A stretch of 64,000 nucleotides of DNA from JAUVZF01 sp035529015 (GTDB lineage: Bacteria; Planctomycetota; Phycisphaerae; FEN-1346), in the NCBI GenBank assembly GCA_035529015.1, contig DATKXP010000079.1, positions 17,638 to 81,637 of the forward strand, in the 5' to 3' direction. Below are positions 43,253 through 51,567 of this stretch, piece by piece. Below the pieces are notes generated by a model. It ran no database searches and was not told the DNA's origin. It worked only from the letters and a program-made list of their open reading frames with translations. Both the position numbers and the translations under genes were made by a program. Each line of letters opens with the position of its first letter. Position 1 is the first letter of the stretch.

Positions 43253-43470
43253 GCGTCGAGAGTACTCCGGCTTCCTGCCAACTGCTGACCGTCAAACAAC
43301 TCGCGACGATGCTCGAGATTCACGAGCGGACATGCTGGCGTTTGTCAGCGCTGGCGGAAGCGGGACTTTCTGATTTCCCGAAGCCACTGCGCATCGGGCC
43401 CAAAACCGTTCGCTGGCGGCTCTCGGACGTGCAGGCGTACTTGGCGGCTCTGGCCGGGGTTACTGGATGA
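43249..43470 (+). CDS. Second AlpA-like DNA-binding protein
   Basis: 73 residues overlapping its neighbour. LLTVKQLATMLEIHERTCWR followed by FPKPLRIGPKTVRWRLSDVQ is the AlpA layout. Two related small regulators in tandem suggest one serves as excisionase and the other as operon regulator, but which is which cannot be read. Confidence 0.85.
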   Translation: MSVESTPASCQLLTVKQLATMLEIHERTCWRLSALAEAGLSDFPKPLRIGPKTVRWRLSDVQAYLAALAGVTG

Positions 43471-44327
43471 TGACTGGTGCCTGGATACGAGTCTCGAGGA
43501 ACCGGCGCTGCCCAGTCTGTGACCATGCGGATTGGTGCCTGATTTCCGAGGACGGCAGCGCCGCGATTTGCCCGCGCGTCGAATCGGCCGAGCGCGTGGG
43601 TGAGGCAGGATGGCTCCATCGACTCAGAGATTCGACGGCTTGGGAAGCGCGTTCTCGGCACATCGTGCTGGAACCGCGGCCGGCGTTCGCGGAGATATCA
43701 AGACTGGCGGCACGGTATCACGAAGTTGCAGCGAGAGGTGGCTGGTTGGACAATCTGTCGGAAGAACTTGGCCTCTCCGTTGAATCACTACGGCAGTTTC
43801 GCGTTGGCTGGTGCAGCCAAGAGCGATGCTCCACATGGCCCATGTACGACGGCAGTGGCCGAATCGTGGGGATCAACCGCCGGTTCAGAGACGGGTCGAA
43901 GAAGGTCGTGTTCGGACATCGAGCCGGGCTCTACCTTGCCGACGACATGCCGGTGGCCCTATCCAGCCTCCCGCTGCTGGTCTGCGAGGGCGGAACGGAC
44001 GCTGCTGCTGGTCGCGACATGGGCCTTGTGAGCGTGGGTCGGTTTTCCTGCACACATGGCGCGAGATTGCTGGCGGATCTGGTGAGGCGGCGTCGGCCGG
44101 ACCTGTTGGTGATCGTTGCCGATGCCGACGGCCCCGGTCGTCGTGGCGCGGAGTCACTGGCCTCAGCGCTTCTGCCCTATGTCGCCCACCTCAAGATAAT
44201 CCAACCCCCTGCCGCGCACAAGGATCTCAGGACATGGAAACGGACCGGCGCCAGCAGTGACGATGTGCGCCGATTGATTGAGTCTGCCCCGCCCAGACGA
44301 CTGGCCGTCAAAGTGAGACAGATGTGA
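43467..44327 (+). CDS. DnaG-like primase with zinc finger and TOPRIM domain
   Basis: 286 residues, start overlapping the previous stop. N-terminal zinc-binding region with RRCPVCDHADWCLISEDG and later CPRVE; the TOPRIM domain shows LLVCEGGTDAAAGRDMGL (catalytic E) and LVIVADADGPGRRGAESL (DxD). This fits a mobile-element primase that starts replication of the excised element. It overlaps the helicase-like gene by four bases. It lacks the long RNA polymerase domain of full DnaG, so it may act with the next protein. Confidence 0.8.
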   Translation: MMTGAWIRVSRNRRCPVCDHADWCLISEDGSAAICPRVESAERVGEAGWLHRLRDSTAWEARSRHIVLEPRPAFAEISRLAARYHEVAARGGWLDNLSEELGLSVESLRQFRVGWCSQERCSTWPMYDGSGRIVGINRRFRDGSKKVVFGHRAGLYLADDMPVALSSLPLLVCEGGTDAAAGRDMGLVSVGRFSCTHGARLLADLVRRRRPDLLVIVADADGPGRRGAESLASALLPYVAHLKIIQPPAAHKDLRTWKRTGASSDDVRRLIESAPPRRLAVKVRQM

Positions 44328-46198
44328 CGCAAACATCTCCTATCACGCCACCCAGCGCAAACGGCGAACTTGTGATCGAACCTCGATTCACTGGTCGGAC
44401 GTACGTGGCCGTGCTGCGTGTCCTGGTACGCGGAGAATCGGCTCTCGTGAGCAAGATCGACCTGGCCAAGGATGGCGCGCGGGACACCTTCGTTAAGACA
44501 CTCGTCCAACGCCTTCCAGGAGTGGACTCAACTGAGGTGGAATCCCAACTCCTGAGGTTGTGTGACGACCGCGCGGCCTGGCTGCAGAGCGCGGATGAGG
44601 CCGCGGCCGAGAAGGGCACTGACCCCACGATTGCCGACCTGCTCGTCGAGATCGCCTTCGACGAAGCCGAGCTATGTCACGACAAGGATCAGAACGCCTA
44701 CGCGACCATCCAGGTGGCCGACCACTGCGAAACCTGGCCGGTCAGGTCGAGGGGGTTCCGGCTCTGGCTGCGTCGGCGCCTGCGGGAAGAACAGGATCGG
44801 TCGGCACACTCCGAGGCTGTGAGCACCGCCATCGAGGAAATCGAAGCCAAGGCACTGTTCGATGAACCAGAAGTCGAGGTGTACGTCCGCATTGCCGAGC
44901 ACGACGGCGCAATCTGGCTGGACTTGGCCGACGAGGCGTGGCGGACGGTACGGATCACAGCCTCCGGCTGGCAACTCGTTGAGGATAAGCCACCAGTTCG
45001 GTTTATCCGGTCGCGCGGGATGCTTCCTCTGCCCGCGCCCGAGCATGGCGGAAAGGTCGATGACCTGCGCCAGTTCCTGAACGTCAAGGACGACTCGGAT
45101 TTCGTGTTGATCGTGTCGTGGTTGCTGGCCTGCCTGCGGTCCCGCGGTCCGTTTCCGGTCCTCAACGTCAACGGCGTGCAGGGGTCAGCCAAGACCACCG
45201 TGGAGCGTTTTCTGAGGGGACTCATCGATCCGAACTCGGCCCCGCTGCGCAGCGAACCGAGAGAGCCGCGCGATCTTGTGATCTCGGCCGCGAACTCCTG
45301 GATCATCGGGTACGATAACCTTTCAAGGATATCGCCGTGGCTTAGCGACGCGCTCTGCCGCCTGTCCACTGGCGGCGGTTTCGCCACTCGCCAACTCTAC
45401 ACCGACCGCGAAGAGGTGATATTCGAGTCCCAGCGGCCCGTCCTGTTCAACGGCATCACAGAACTGGCGACGAGGCCCGATCTGCTCGACCGGTGCCTGC
45501 TGATCACGCTGACCGCAATTCCCGAACACCACCGGAAGGACGAGAAGGCGCTGTGGAAGTCCTTCAACGCGGAACGCCCTCGGATTCTCGGGGCCCTGCT
45601 GCGCGCCGTCGCCGCCGGCCTTGCCCACGAGCACACGGTAAAGCCGGGCCACCTGCCACGTATGGCGGACTTTGCGCTGTGGATGTGCGCCTGCGAGCCG
45701 GGCCTCGACTGGCCCTCGGGTACGTTCATGAACGCCTACACCGCCAACCGAGCTTCCGCGAACGACGCAGCGATTGAAGCATCCGTCGTGGGGACGGCAA
45801 TCCAAGCCTTCATGACAGATCGCGAGTCCTGGCAAGGTACGGCGGCAGACCTGCTGGGCGACCTTGAGGAGGCCGTGGACGACAGGACACGACACGGCAA
45901 AGCCTGGCCTAAATCACCCCGCAAACTGTCCGGCGATCTGCGCCGGGTAGCACCGAATCTCCGTGCAACGGGCATCGACGTCGATTTCAAGAAATCCGGC
46001 AAGAGGTTGGTCTTCCTTGGGCGCAGGACCGACGGCGCGGACGGTATGGGCGAGACACAGACCACATACGGACCAGGCGATAAAGGCTTGTTTGACAAGG
46101 ACTTACAGAACGCCCCGGACGGTATGGACGGTATGGACGGTGTTTTGCACCCGTTTTCGGAAGACGGAATTGACGAATCGGACGAGGTGGAGCTGTGA
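44324..46198 (+). CDS. Replicative helicase-like ATPase of the element
   Basis: 624 residues. A Walker A-like loop VNGVQGSAKTTVERFLRGLI (about 288-305) and PVLFNGITELATRPDLLDR (sensor region) mark an SF3/D5-like or DUF927-related ATPase found beside primases in mobile elements. The N-terminal ~250 residues are unassigned. A short repeat of Asp-Gly-Met units (PDGMDGMDGV) sits near the C-terminus. Overlaps with neighbours on both sides are coupled (GTGA). Loader or helicase for element replication is the likely role. Confidence 0.75.
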   Translation: MTQTSPITPPSANGELVIEPRFTGRTYVAVLRVLVRGESALVSKIDLAKDGARDTFVKTLVQRLPGVDSTEVESQLLRLCDDRAAWLQSADEAAAEKGTDPTIADLLVEIAFDEAELCHDKDQNAYATIQVADHCETWPVRSRGFRLWLRRRLREEQDRSAHSEAVSTAIEEIEAKALFDEPEVEVYVRIAEHDGAIWLDLADEAWRTVRITASGWQLVEDKPPVRFIRSRGMLPLPAPEHGGKVDDLRQFLNVKDDSDFVLIVSWLLACLRSRGPFPVLNVNGVQGSAKTTVERFLRGLIDPNSAPLRSEPREPRDLVISAANSWIIGYDNLSRISPWLSDALCRLSTGGGFATRQLYTDREEVIFESQRPVLFNGITELATRPDLLDRCLLITLTAIPEHHRKDEKALWKSFNAERPRILGALLRAVAAGLAHEHTVKPGHLPRMADFALWMCACEPGLDWPSGTFMNAYTANRASANDAAIEASVVGTAIQAFMTDRESWQGTAADLLGDLEEAVDDRTRHGKAWPKSPRKLSGDLRRVAPNLRATGIDVDFKKSGKRLVFLGRRTDGADGMGETQTTYGPGDKGLFDKDLQNAPDGMDGMDGVLHPFSEDGIDESDEVEL

Positions 46199-46539
46199 AC
46201 ACGGCTGCCGCACTTCTGGCTGAACTCGACGGGCTTGGCATATCCGCCAGGGTCAAGAACGGCAACCTGCGTCTGCGACCGAAAGGCAAGGTCACGCCTG
46301 AGATCATGGCGCGGCTGCGACCACACAAGGTCGAAATCGTCCGGGCTCTCCGGCTCAAGCGGCTGGCCGCACTGAATGACGACCAGCGCGATGCATGGCA
46401 GGAGCGCGTAGCGATCTGCACCATCGACGGCGGCCTGAGCGAGGAGGAGGCCGAGAGCATCGCCTGGGCTGAAATAGACGGTCAACCGGTGTCAGAAAGC
46501 CGCAAAAGACAACTTGAACCGGGTAGCCGACAGAGGTAA
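46195..46539 (+). CDS. TubC N-terminal docking domain-like protein
   Basis: 114 residues, GTG start overlapping the ATPase stop. The core (LLAELDGLGISARVKNGNLR, then MARLRPHKVEIVRALRLKRL) matches the TubC_N-like small domain often encoded beside mobile-element primase/helicase genes. The docking function known from NRPS proteins need not apply here. Its role in replication or regulation is unknown. Confidence 0.65.
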   Translation: MNTAAALLAELDGLGISARVKNGNLRLRPKGKVTPEIMARLRPHKVEIVRALRLKRLAALNDDQRDAWQERVAICTIDGGLSEEEAESIAWAEIDGQPVSESRKRQLEPGSRQR

Positions 46540-46589
46540 GGGTCAAAGGTAAGGGTACGAGAGGCAAAGGCAGACAGAAGGAGTTGATC

Positions 46590-48095
46590 ATGGCGAGCAT
46601 TTACCGACGCACGAAAGGCGGCCGTTACTGCATCACATACCAGGTGCGACCTGGCGTGCGGAAGACGGTCAGAGGGTGCAAGGACCGCGCGGCCACCGAG
46701 GCCCTGGCGCGCAAACTCGAAGCCGACGCGATGCTCCGGCGTGAGGGCGTGATCGACACCAAGGCCGACCAATATGCGAAAGCCGAAGTCAAGCCGTTGA
46801 TGGTTAAGGACGCCGAAGGTAACGTCACCGGCGGTCACCTCGCGCAGTTCTATGCATCGCTGCTCGCCAAGGGGACAACCAAGAAACACGCGCAGCTGGT
46901 ACGCACACGGGCGGCGACGGTCATCGACCTGTGCAATGCCCGGCGCCTGAGTGGGCTGACGCCGTCGGTGGTCCAGACGGCCATCGGGTTGCTTCGGGAT
47001 AACGAGGGCCTTTCGCTTCAGACGTGCAACCACTACCTGCGGGCCATCAAGCAGTTCTCACGGTGGCTGTGGCGCGATGGACGTACACGCGACGACGCTC
47101 TCGTCCACCTTGCCGGTTACAACGTCAAACTCGACCGGCGACACGACCGGCGGGCCTTGACCGACGAGGAACTCGCGCGGCTGATTCAGGCCGCGGAGCG
47201 TGGCCCTAAGGTGCGAGGCATGTTTGGTCCAAACCGAGCCATGCTCTACCAGCTGGCGGTGGGTACAGGCTTCAGGGCGGGCGAACTTGCGAGCCTTACA
47301 CCCGAGTCGTTCGACCTCGATGCCGAGCCCCCGACGGTGACCATCGAGGCGGCCTACTCGAAGCATCGCCGGCAAGACGAGCAGCCGATTCGCCGCGACC
47401 TTGCTGACCTTCTGAAGCCATGGCTCAAAGGCAGAAAACGCGGCCAGCTCGTGTTCAAGATGCCGGACAAGCCGGTGAAACTCATTCAGGCCGACCTCAG
47501 AGCGGCGCGGGAGGCGTGGCTGAACGAAGCCGCGTCGGAGAAGGAACGCAAGGCCCGCGACAAAACGTCATTCCTCAAGTACCGCGACCGGGCGAACTGC
47601 GTCGCGGATTTCCATGCCTTGCGGCACACGTACATCAGCCGCCTGATCCAGAGCGGCGTGAACGTCAAGGTAGCACAAGAGCTTGCCCGCCACTCAACGC
47701 CAACGCTGACGCTCGGCCGGTACGCCCACATTGGCCTGGTGGATGAGACCAGAGCGCTCGACGCCCTGCCCTCCATCGAGATGCCGGACCCGAAGCGCGA
47801 AGCCGTGAGGGCGACCGGCACGGACGATGCCGTCGCGGACCCTAAGGGGCGGCGTCCCGCGCGCAGCGCATTTGCAGCGCGCAGGTTGCCCGGGACGCCA
47901 AAACTCGCCATCACTTGCCAAGACGGGGAGTTAGGTAACGCGAGTGGCGGGAGGAGCGTAAGCCGCGCACGTGTCGCCACTTACCAAGACTTGCCATTAC
48001 CTGACAGTGGTGCGCCCGGGGTGACTCGAACACCCGACCTGCGGTTTAGGAAACCGCCGCTCTATCCTGCTGAGCTACGGGCGCAAGGGTTTTGA
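46590..48095 (+). CDS. Tyrosine recombinase (integrase) reading into tRNA-Arg
   Basis: 501 residues from ATG 46590 with AAGGAG (46578-46583). N-terminal SAM-like region precedes the catalytic domain: R229 in GTGFRAGELASL, HALRHTY with H342 and R345, and the nucleophile Y378 in GRYAHIG. The last ~80 residues are Arg/Ala-rich, and the final part (SGAPGVTRTPDLRFRKP and onward) is simply the reverse complement of the tRNA gene, an effect known for integrases abutting tRNA genes. The active protein probably ends functionally near residue 420. It mediates integration at the tRNA-Arg 3' end. Confidence 0.9.
   Translation: MASIYRRTKGGRYCITYQVRPGVRKTVRGCKDRAATEALARKLEADAMLRREGVIDTKADQYAKAEVKPLMVKDAEGNVTGGHLAQFYASLLAKGTTKKHAQLVRTRAATVIDLCNARRLSGLTPSVVQTAIGLLRDNEGLSLQTCNHYLRAIKQFSRWLWRDGRTRDDALVHLAGYNVKLDRRHDRRALTDEELARLIQAAERGPKVRGMFGPNRAMLYQLAVGTGFRAGELASLTPESFDLDAEPPTVTIEAAYSKHRRQDEQPIRRDLADLLKPWLKGRKRGQLVFKMPDKPVKLIQADLRAAREAWLNEAASEKERKARDKTSFLKYRDRANCVADFHALRHTYISRLIQSGVNVKVAQELARHSTPTLTLGRYAHIGLVDETRALDALPSIEMPDPKREAVRATGTDDAVADPKGRRPARSAFAARRLPGTPKLAITCQDGELGNASGGRSVSRARVATYQDLPLPDSGAPGVTRTPDLRFRKPPLYPAELRAQGF
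48008..48061. other. Putative right attachment site (attR) in the tRNA 3' half
   Basis: Elements using tRNA genes usually share a core with the tRNA 3' half (anticodon loop to 3' end). I found only short matches elsewhere in the window (11 bases at 7223, 13 bases at about 12573), not a full second copy, so the left site is unknown or beyond the window. Confidence 0.5.
48008..48084 (-). tRNA. tRNA-Arg (anticodon CCT), CCA encoded
   Basis: Acceptor GCGCCCG pairs with CGGGCGC, D arm GCTC-GAGC, anticodon stem GCGGT/ACCGC with loop TTCCTAA (CCT), T arm GGGTG-TTCGAGT-CACCC. The discriminator A and an encoded CCA end at 48008. The 3' end faces left, toward the element, so the element is integrated at the tRNA 3' end. 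The integrase gene overlaps it on the opposite strand. Confidence 0.95.
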
Positions 48096-48113
48096 TGGAA
48101 AACACTTACAGAG

Positions 48114-48401
48114 TTACGACCCGACGGTGCCGACAACCGTAACGAGGACCGCCTGAGCCGCCGGAAACTTGTATCCTGACACTCCCCCTCGGTCAAGCGT
48201 ATTCGTAAGCCCTTCCTTCCAGGGGATTTGCGTCGCACGGGCGAACAGCGCGAGAGCACAACGCACGCAGGGGCGGAAACGGGCCTCGTCGAGCCACGGG
48301 TAGACCTGTTCCTCCACGGCAGCCTGGCAGGCCTTGTGGGGTTCCATGACGCCCAACGCTCCGTCCTGGTTCGTGTCGGCGTGCTTTGGTGAGGCCGGCA
48401 T
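48114..48401 (-). CDS. Possible small protein after the RND pump
   Basis: 95 residues starting just behind the pump stop, on the same strand. The opening holds an EF-hand-like DTNQDGALG, and RFRPCVRCALALFARAT follows. Coding quality is doubtful; it may be a genuine accessory gene of the efflux operon or a chance frame. Confidence 0.3.
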   Translation of the reverse strand: MPASPKHADTNQDGALGVMEPHKACQAAVEEQVYPWLDEARFRPCVRCALALFARATQIPWKEGLTNTLDRGGVSGYKFPAAQAVLVTVVGTVGS

Positions 48402-48417
48402 CGCCCCTGACCGGGCC

Positions 48418-51400
48418 TCAGACGGTCTTCTGCGGCCGGCGGGGGCCCCCGTAGAGGCTCGTGAACGCTCGCCGTACGTCGTCGGCCATCACGTACAGCG
48501 ACGGGACGATCACCAGGGTGATGACCGTGGCAAAGAGGATGCCGAACCCCAGCGACAGCGCCATGGGGATGAGAAACCGCGCCTGGCGAGACGTCTCGAA
48601 GATTATCGGTGCCAGCCCGCCGAACGTCGTGACGGTGGTCAGCAGGATCGGCCGGAACCGCTGGATCCCCGCCGAGTGAATGGCGTCCTGGTGGGGCAGG
48701 CCGTCGTCGCGGCGCCGCCGGTTGGCGAAGTCGATCAGGATCAGCGAATCGTTCACCACCACCCCCGACAGCGCCACGATCCCGAACATGCTGGGAATGC
48801 ACAGGTCGTAGCCCATCAGCAGGTGCCCGAAGACGGCGCCGACGACGCCAAACGGGATGCTGACCATGATGATCGCCGGCTGGATGTAACTGCGGAACGG
48901 GATCGCCAGCATCGCATAGATCGCCAGCATGGCCAGGATGAACGTCACCTTCAGACTCCCCATGCTTTCGCTGATGTCGGCCTGATGGCCCTCGAAACTG
49001 TAACGGAGCCCGCGGTGCGTCTCGAGCAGGCCGGGCAGCACGTCGGCCTCCAGGTCGTCGAGCACCTCGCCGGCCTTGCTCCGGGGGATGATGTCGGCCG
49101 ATACCTGGACGACGCGGCGGCCGTTGCGGCGATCGATCGTCGTGTACGCCCGTCCCCGGCGAACGCCCGCCACCTCGCGCAGCGGCACGAACGGCCCGGC
49201 CGGTGTTCTGACCATCAGGTCGGTGACGGTTTGTTCGGTCGATCGGTCCTGCTCCGGCCGCCGGACGCGGATCTTGATCTCGTTGCGGCCGCGCTGCTGA
49301 CGCAGCACCTCGGCGCCGTAGAACGCGTGGCGCACCTGGTCGGCGACACCGCGGGCCGTCAGGCCGAGGCTCTTGCCCTCGGGTTTGACGACGAAGTCCA
49401 GTTGCGGTTTGCCCGGTTGGAACCCGTCGTCGATATCGCGGACGCGCGGGTACGTGCCGAGGACGTCGGCCAGTTCTGTGCTGGCCTGTTCGAGGACGGC
49501 GATGTCGCGGTGGCTGAGTTCGACGGTGACGGGTCGTCCGCGGCTGCCGGGCCCGCCGGCGTCGGAGGCGAACTTCAGGTACTCGATGCCGGCGACCTCG
49601 CCCACCACCTCGCGCCACCGGTTCGTGAACGCCTCGGTGCTCATGGTCCGGTCGCGGACCTCGGGGTCGGCGAGTTCGACGCGCATCCGTCCGCTGTGGC
49701 TCCCGGAGATGCCCACGTCGCTGAGGATGGCCTCCACCAGTTCCGGGTGCCCGCATTCGGCGATGACCCGCTCCGCCCCTTTCAGCAGGCGCTGCATGAC
49801 GGCTTCGGTCTGTTCAACCGGCGCCCCATACGGCAGCAGGACCTCGGCCTCCGAGCGGTCCGACTCGACCACGGGATACAGCGCGAACCCCAGGCGGCCG
49901 CTCCACGCATAGGCCAGGGTGGCCCCCAGGAGGCTGAGTGCGACCGCGATGGTCAGATACCGGTGCCGAAGCGTGAACTCCAGAAACGGCCCGTATCGGA
50001 CCGCGACCCATCGCCGGAACCCGTGGCTGAACGCCTGCTGCCTCTGATGCAGCCAACGCGCCAGCCCGCGGCGGCGCCGTTCCCGATGGTGGCCCAGATG
50101 GGCCGGCAGCACGAACAGACACTCCGCCAGCGAGATCAGGAACACGATGCACACGACGACCGGGATCATCTTGAAGATCTTGCCCGTGGTGCCCGGAACG
50201 AAGTAAATCGGGAGGAAGGCCACCATGTTTGTCAGGATGCTGAACGTGACCGGCATGGCCACCTCGCGCGCACCCCGGACGGCCGCCTTCAGGAAAGGCA
50301 CCCCCTCCTGGTGGTAGTGATACACGTTCTCACCCACCACGATGGCGTCGTCCACCACGATCCCCAGGGCGATGATGTACGCAAAGAGCGAGATCATGTT
50401 GATCGTCACACCGACCCCGGACAGGAACAGGAACGACCCGAGAAACGAGATCGGAATCCCCATCATCACCCAGAACGCCAGCCGCGCCTCCAGGAACAGA
50501 CCCAACATCAACAGCACCAGGAGCAGCCCCAGGCCGCCGTTCTTGAGCAGCAGTTCGACGCGTTGCCGGTAGATGTCGGAGCGGTCGCGCCGGATGTCGG
50601 CCTGGATGCCCGGCGGCAGCATGGACCGGATCTCGTCGAGTTGACCTCGGACGGCATCGGAGACCTCCACCGGCGTCTGCTCGCCCACCCGGTACACCTC
50701 GATCTCGACGGCGGGCTGCCCGTTGAAGCGGGCGTAGCGGTCCGTTTCCTCGAAACCGTCGTCGATCGTGGCGATGTCGCGGAGCCGGACGACGCCGCCG
50801 TCGGCCGTCGTGATGACCGGCAGGTCGGCGAACTCGCGGCCGTAGTCCCGGCGTTCCTTGACGCGGACGAGCACCTCTCCGGCCTTCGTCTTGAGCCCGC
50901 CGCCGGGCAGTTCGACCGAGGCGTTGCGCAGTCGGCCGGCCACCTCGCCCAGGGTCAGCCCGTAGCGCCGCAGGTTCTCCTGCGAGATCTCGATGCTGAT
51001 TTCCAGCGGTGGCACGCCCGCCAGTTCCACCTGCGTAATCGCCGGGTCCTGGACGAGATGGTCCCTCACCTGTTCGCCCAGTTCGTGCAGCACGGTGTCC
51101 GGGGCATCGCCGTACAGGGCCACCGACAACACCTCGTGCTTGTGCGAGGCGACGCTGACCTGGGGCTCCTCGGCGTCTTCGGGGAAAGAGCGGATGCGGT
51201 CCACCTCGCTCTTGATGTCCTGGGCCAGTCGCTGCACGTCGGCGCCCAGCAGAAGTTCCACGGTGACGCTGCCCCCGCCCTCGCGTGCAACCGACCTGAC
51301 CTCGTCCACACCGTCAAGACCGCGGACCGCCTCCTCGATTGCCAGGACGATCCCCTTCTCGACTTCCTCCGGGCTGGCCCCCGGGTACGAGACGGCCACC

Positions 51401-51567
51401 ATCACGGCGTCGAGTTGGACGTCCGGGAAGACCTCCTGTTTGATGTTCCGGAGCGACAGATACCCGCCGACCAGGCACACCAGCATGATGAGGTTGGCCG
51501 CGACGGTGTGCCCGGCCATCCATCCGATGGGGCCGCGCTTCTCTCGGGCGTTCAGTCCGTCGGTCAT
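48418..51567 (-). CDS. RND-family multidrug efflux pump (AcrB/HAE1-like)
   Basis: 1049 residues, the normal length for an inner-membrane RND pump, with twelve membrane segments in two halves. The proton-relay region of TM4 is visible (ALGIVVDDAIVVGENVYHYH). Other marks: GWMAGHTVAANLIMLVCLVG in TM1, SYPGASPEEVEKGIVLAIEE and the second-half VALSGVVVNDSLILIDFANR. It exports drugs or metabolites with proton drive in a tripartite complex with the adaptor and outer-membrane factor encoded next. The start overlaps the adaptor stop (ATGA), so the genes are coupled. Confidence 0.9.
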   Translation of the reverse strand: MTDGLNAREKRGPIGWMAGHTVAANLIMLVCLVGGYLSLRNIKQEVFPDVQLDAVMVAVSYPGASPEEVEKGIVLAIEEAVRGLDGVDEVRSVAREGGGSVTVELLLGADVQRLAQDIKSEVDRIRSFPEDAEEPQVSVASHKHEVLSVALYGDAPDTVLHELGEQVRDHLVQDPAITQVELAGVPPLEISIEISQENLRRYGLTLGEVAGRLRNASVELPGGGLKTKAGEVLVRVKERRDYGREFADLPVITTADGGVVRLRDIATIDDGFEETDRYARFNGQPAVEIEVYRVGEQTPVEVSDAVRGQLDEIRSMLPPGIQADIRRDRSDIYRQRVELLLKNGGLGLLLVLLMLGLFLEARLAFWVMMGIPISFLGSFLFLSGVGVTINMISLFAYIIALGIVVDDAIVVGENVYHYHQEGVPFLKAAVRGAREVAMPVTFSILTNMVAFLPIYFVPGTTGKIFKMIPVVVCIVFLISLAECLFVLPAHLGHHRERRRRGLARWLHQRQQAFSHGFRRWVAVRYGPFLEFTLRHRYLTIAVALSLLGATLAYAWSGRLGFALYPVVESDRSEAEVLLPYGAPVEQTEAVMQRLLKGAERVIAECGHPELVEAILSDVGISGSHSGRMRVELADPEVRDRTMSTEAFTNRWREVVGEVAGIEYLKFASDAGGPGSRGRPVTVELSHRDIAVLEQASTELADVLGTYPRVRDIDDGFQPGKPQLDFVVKPEGKSLGLTARGVADQVRHAFYGAEVLRQQRGRNEIKIRVRRPEQDRSTEQTVTDLMVRTPAGPFVPLREVAGVRRGRAYTTIDRRNGRRVVQVSADIIPRSKAGEVLDDLEADVLPGLLETHRGLRYSFEGHQADISESMGSLKVTFILAMLAIYAMLAIPFRSYIQPAIIMVSIPFGVVGAVFGHLLMGYDLCIPSMFGIVALSGVVVNDSLILIDFANRRRRDDGLPHQDAIHSAGIQRFRPILLTTVTTFGGLAPIIFETSRQARFLIPMALSLGFGILFATVITLVIVPSLYVMADDVRRAFTSLYGGPRRPQKTV

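Larger units (their letters stand above)
995..48061. mobile_element. Composite integrative element: cargo, phage structural module, defence island, replication/integrase module
   Basis: The right end is well defined: a tyrosine integrase reads into the 3' half of a tRNA-Arg gene. To its left lie replication genes, a phosphorothioation defence island, a phage head-tail array and a radical SAM operon, while clear housekeeping-type genes resume only beyond the tRNA and at the asparaginase. The left end is a guess, since no duplicated tRNA 3' end was found. The region may be two or more nested elements rather than one. Confidence 0.45.
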
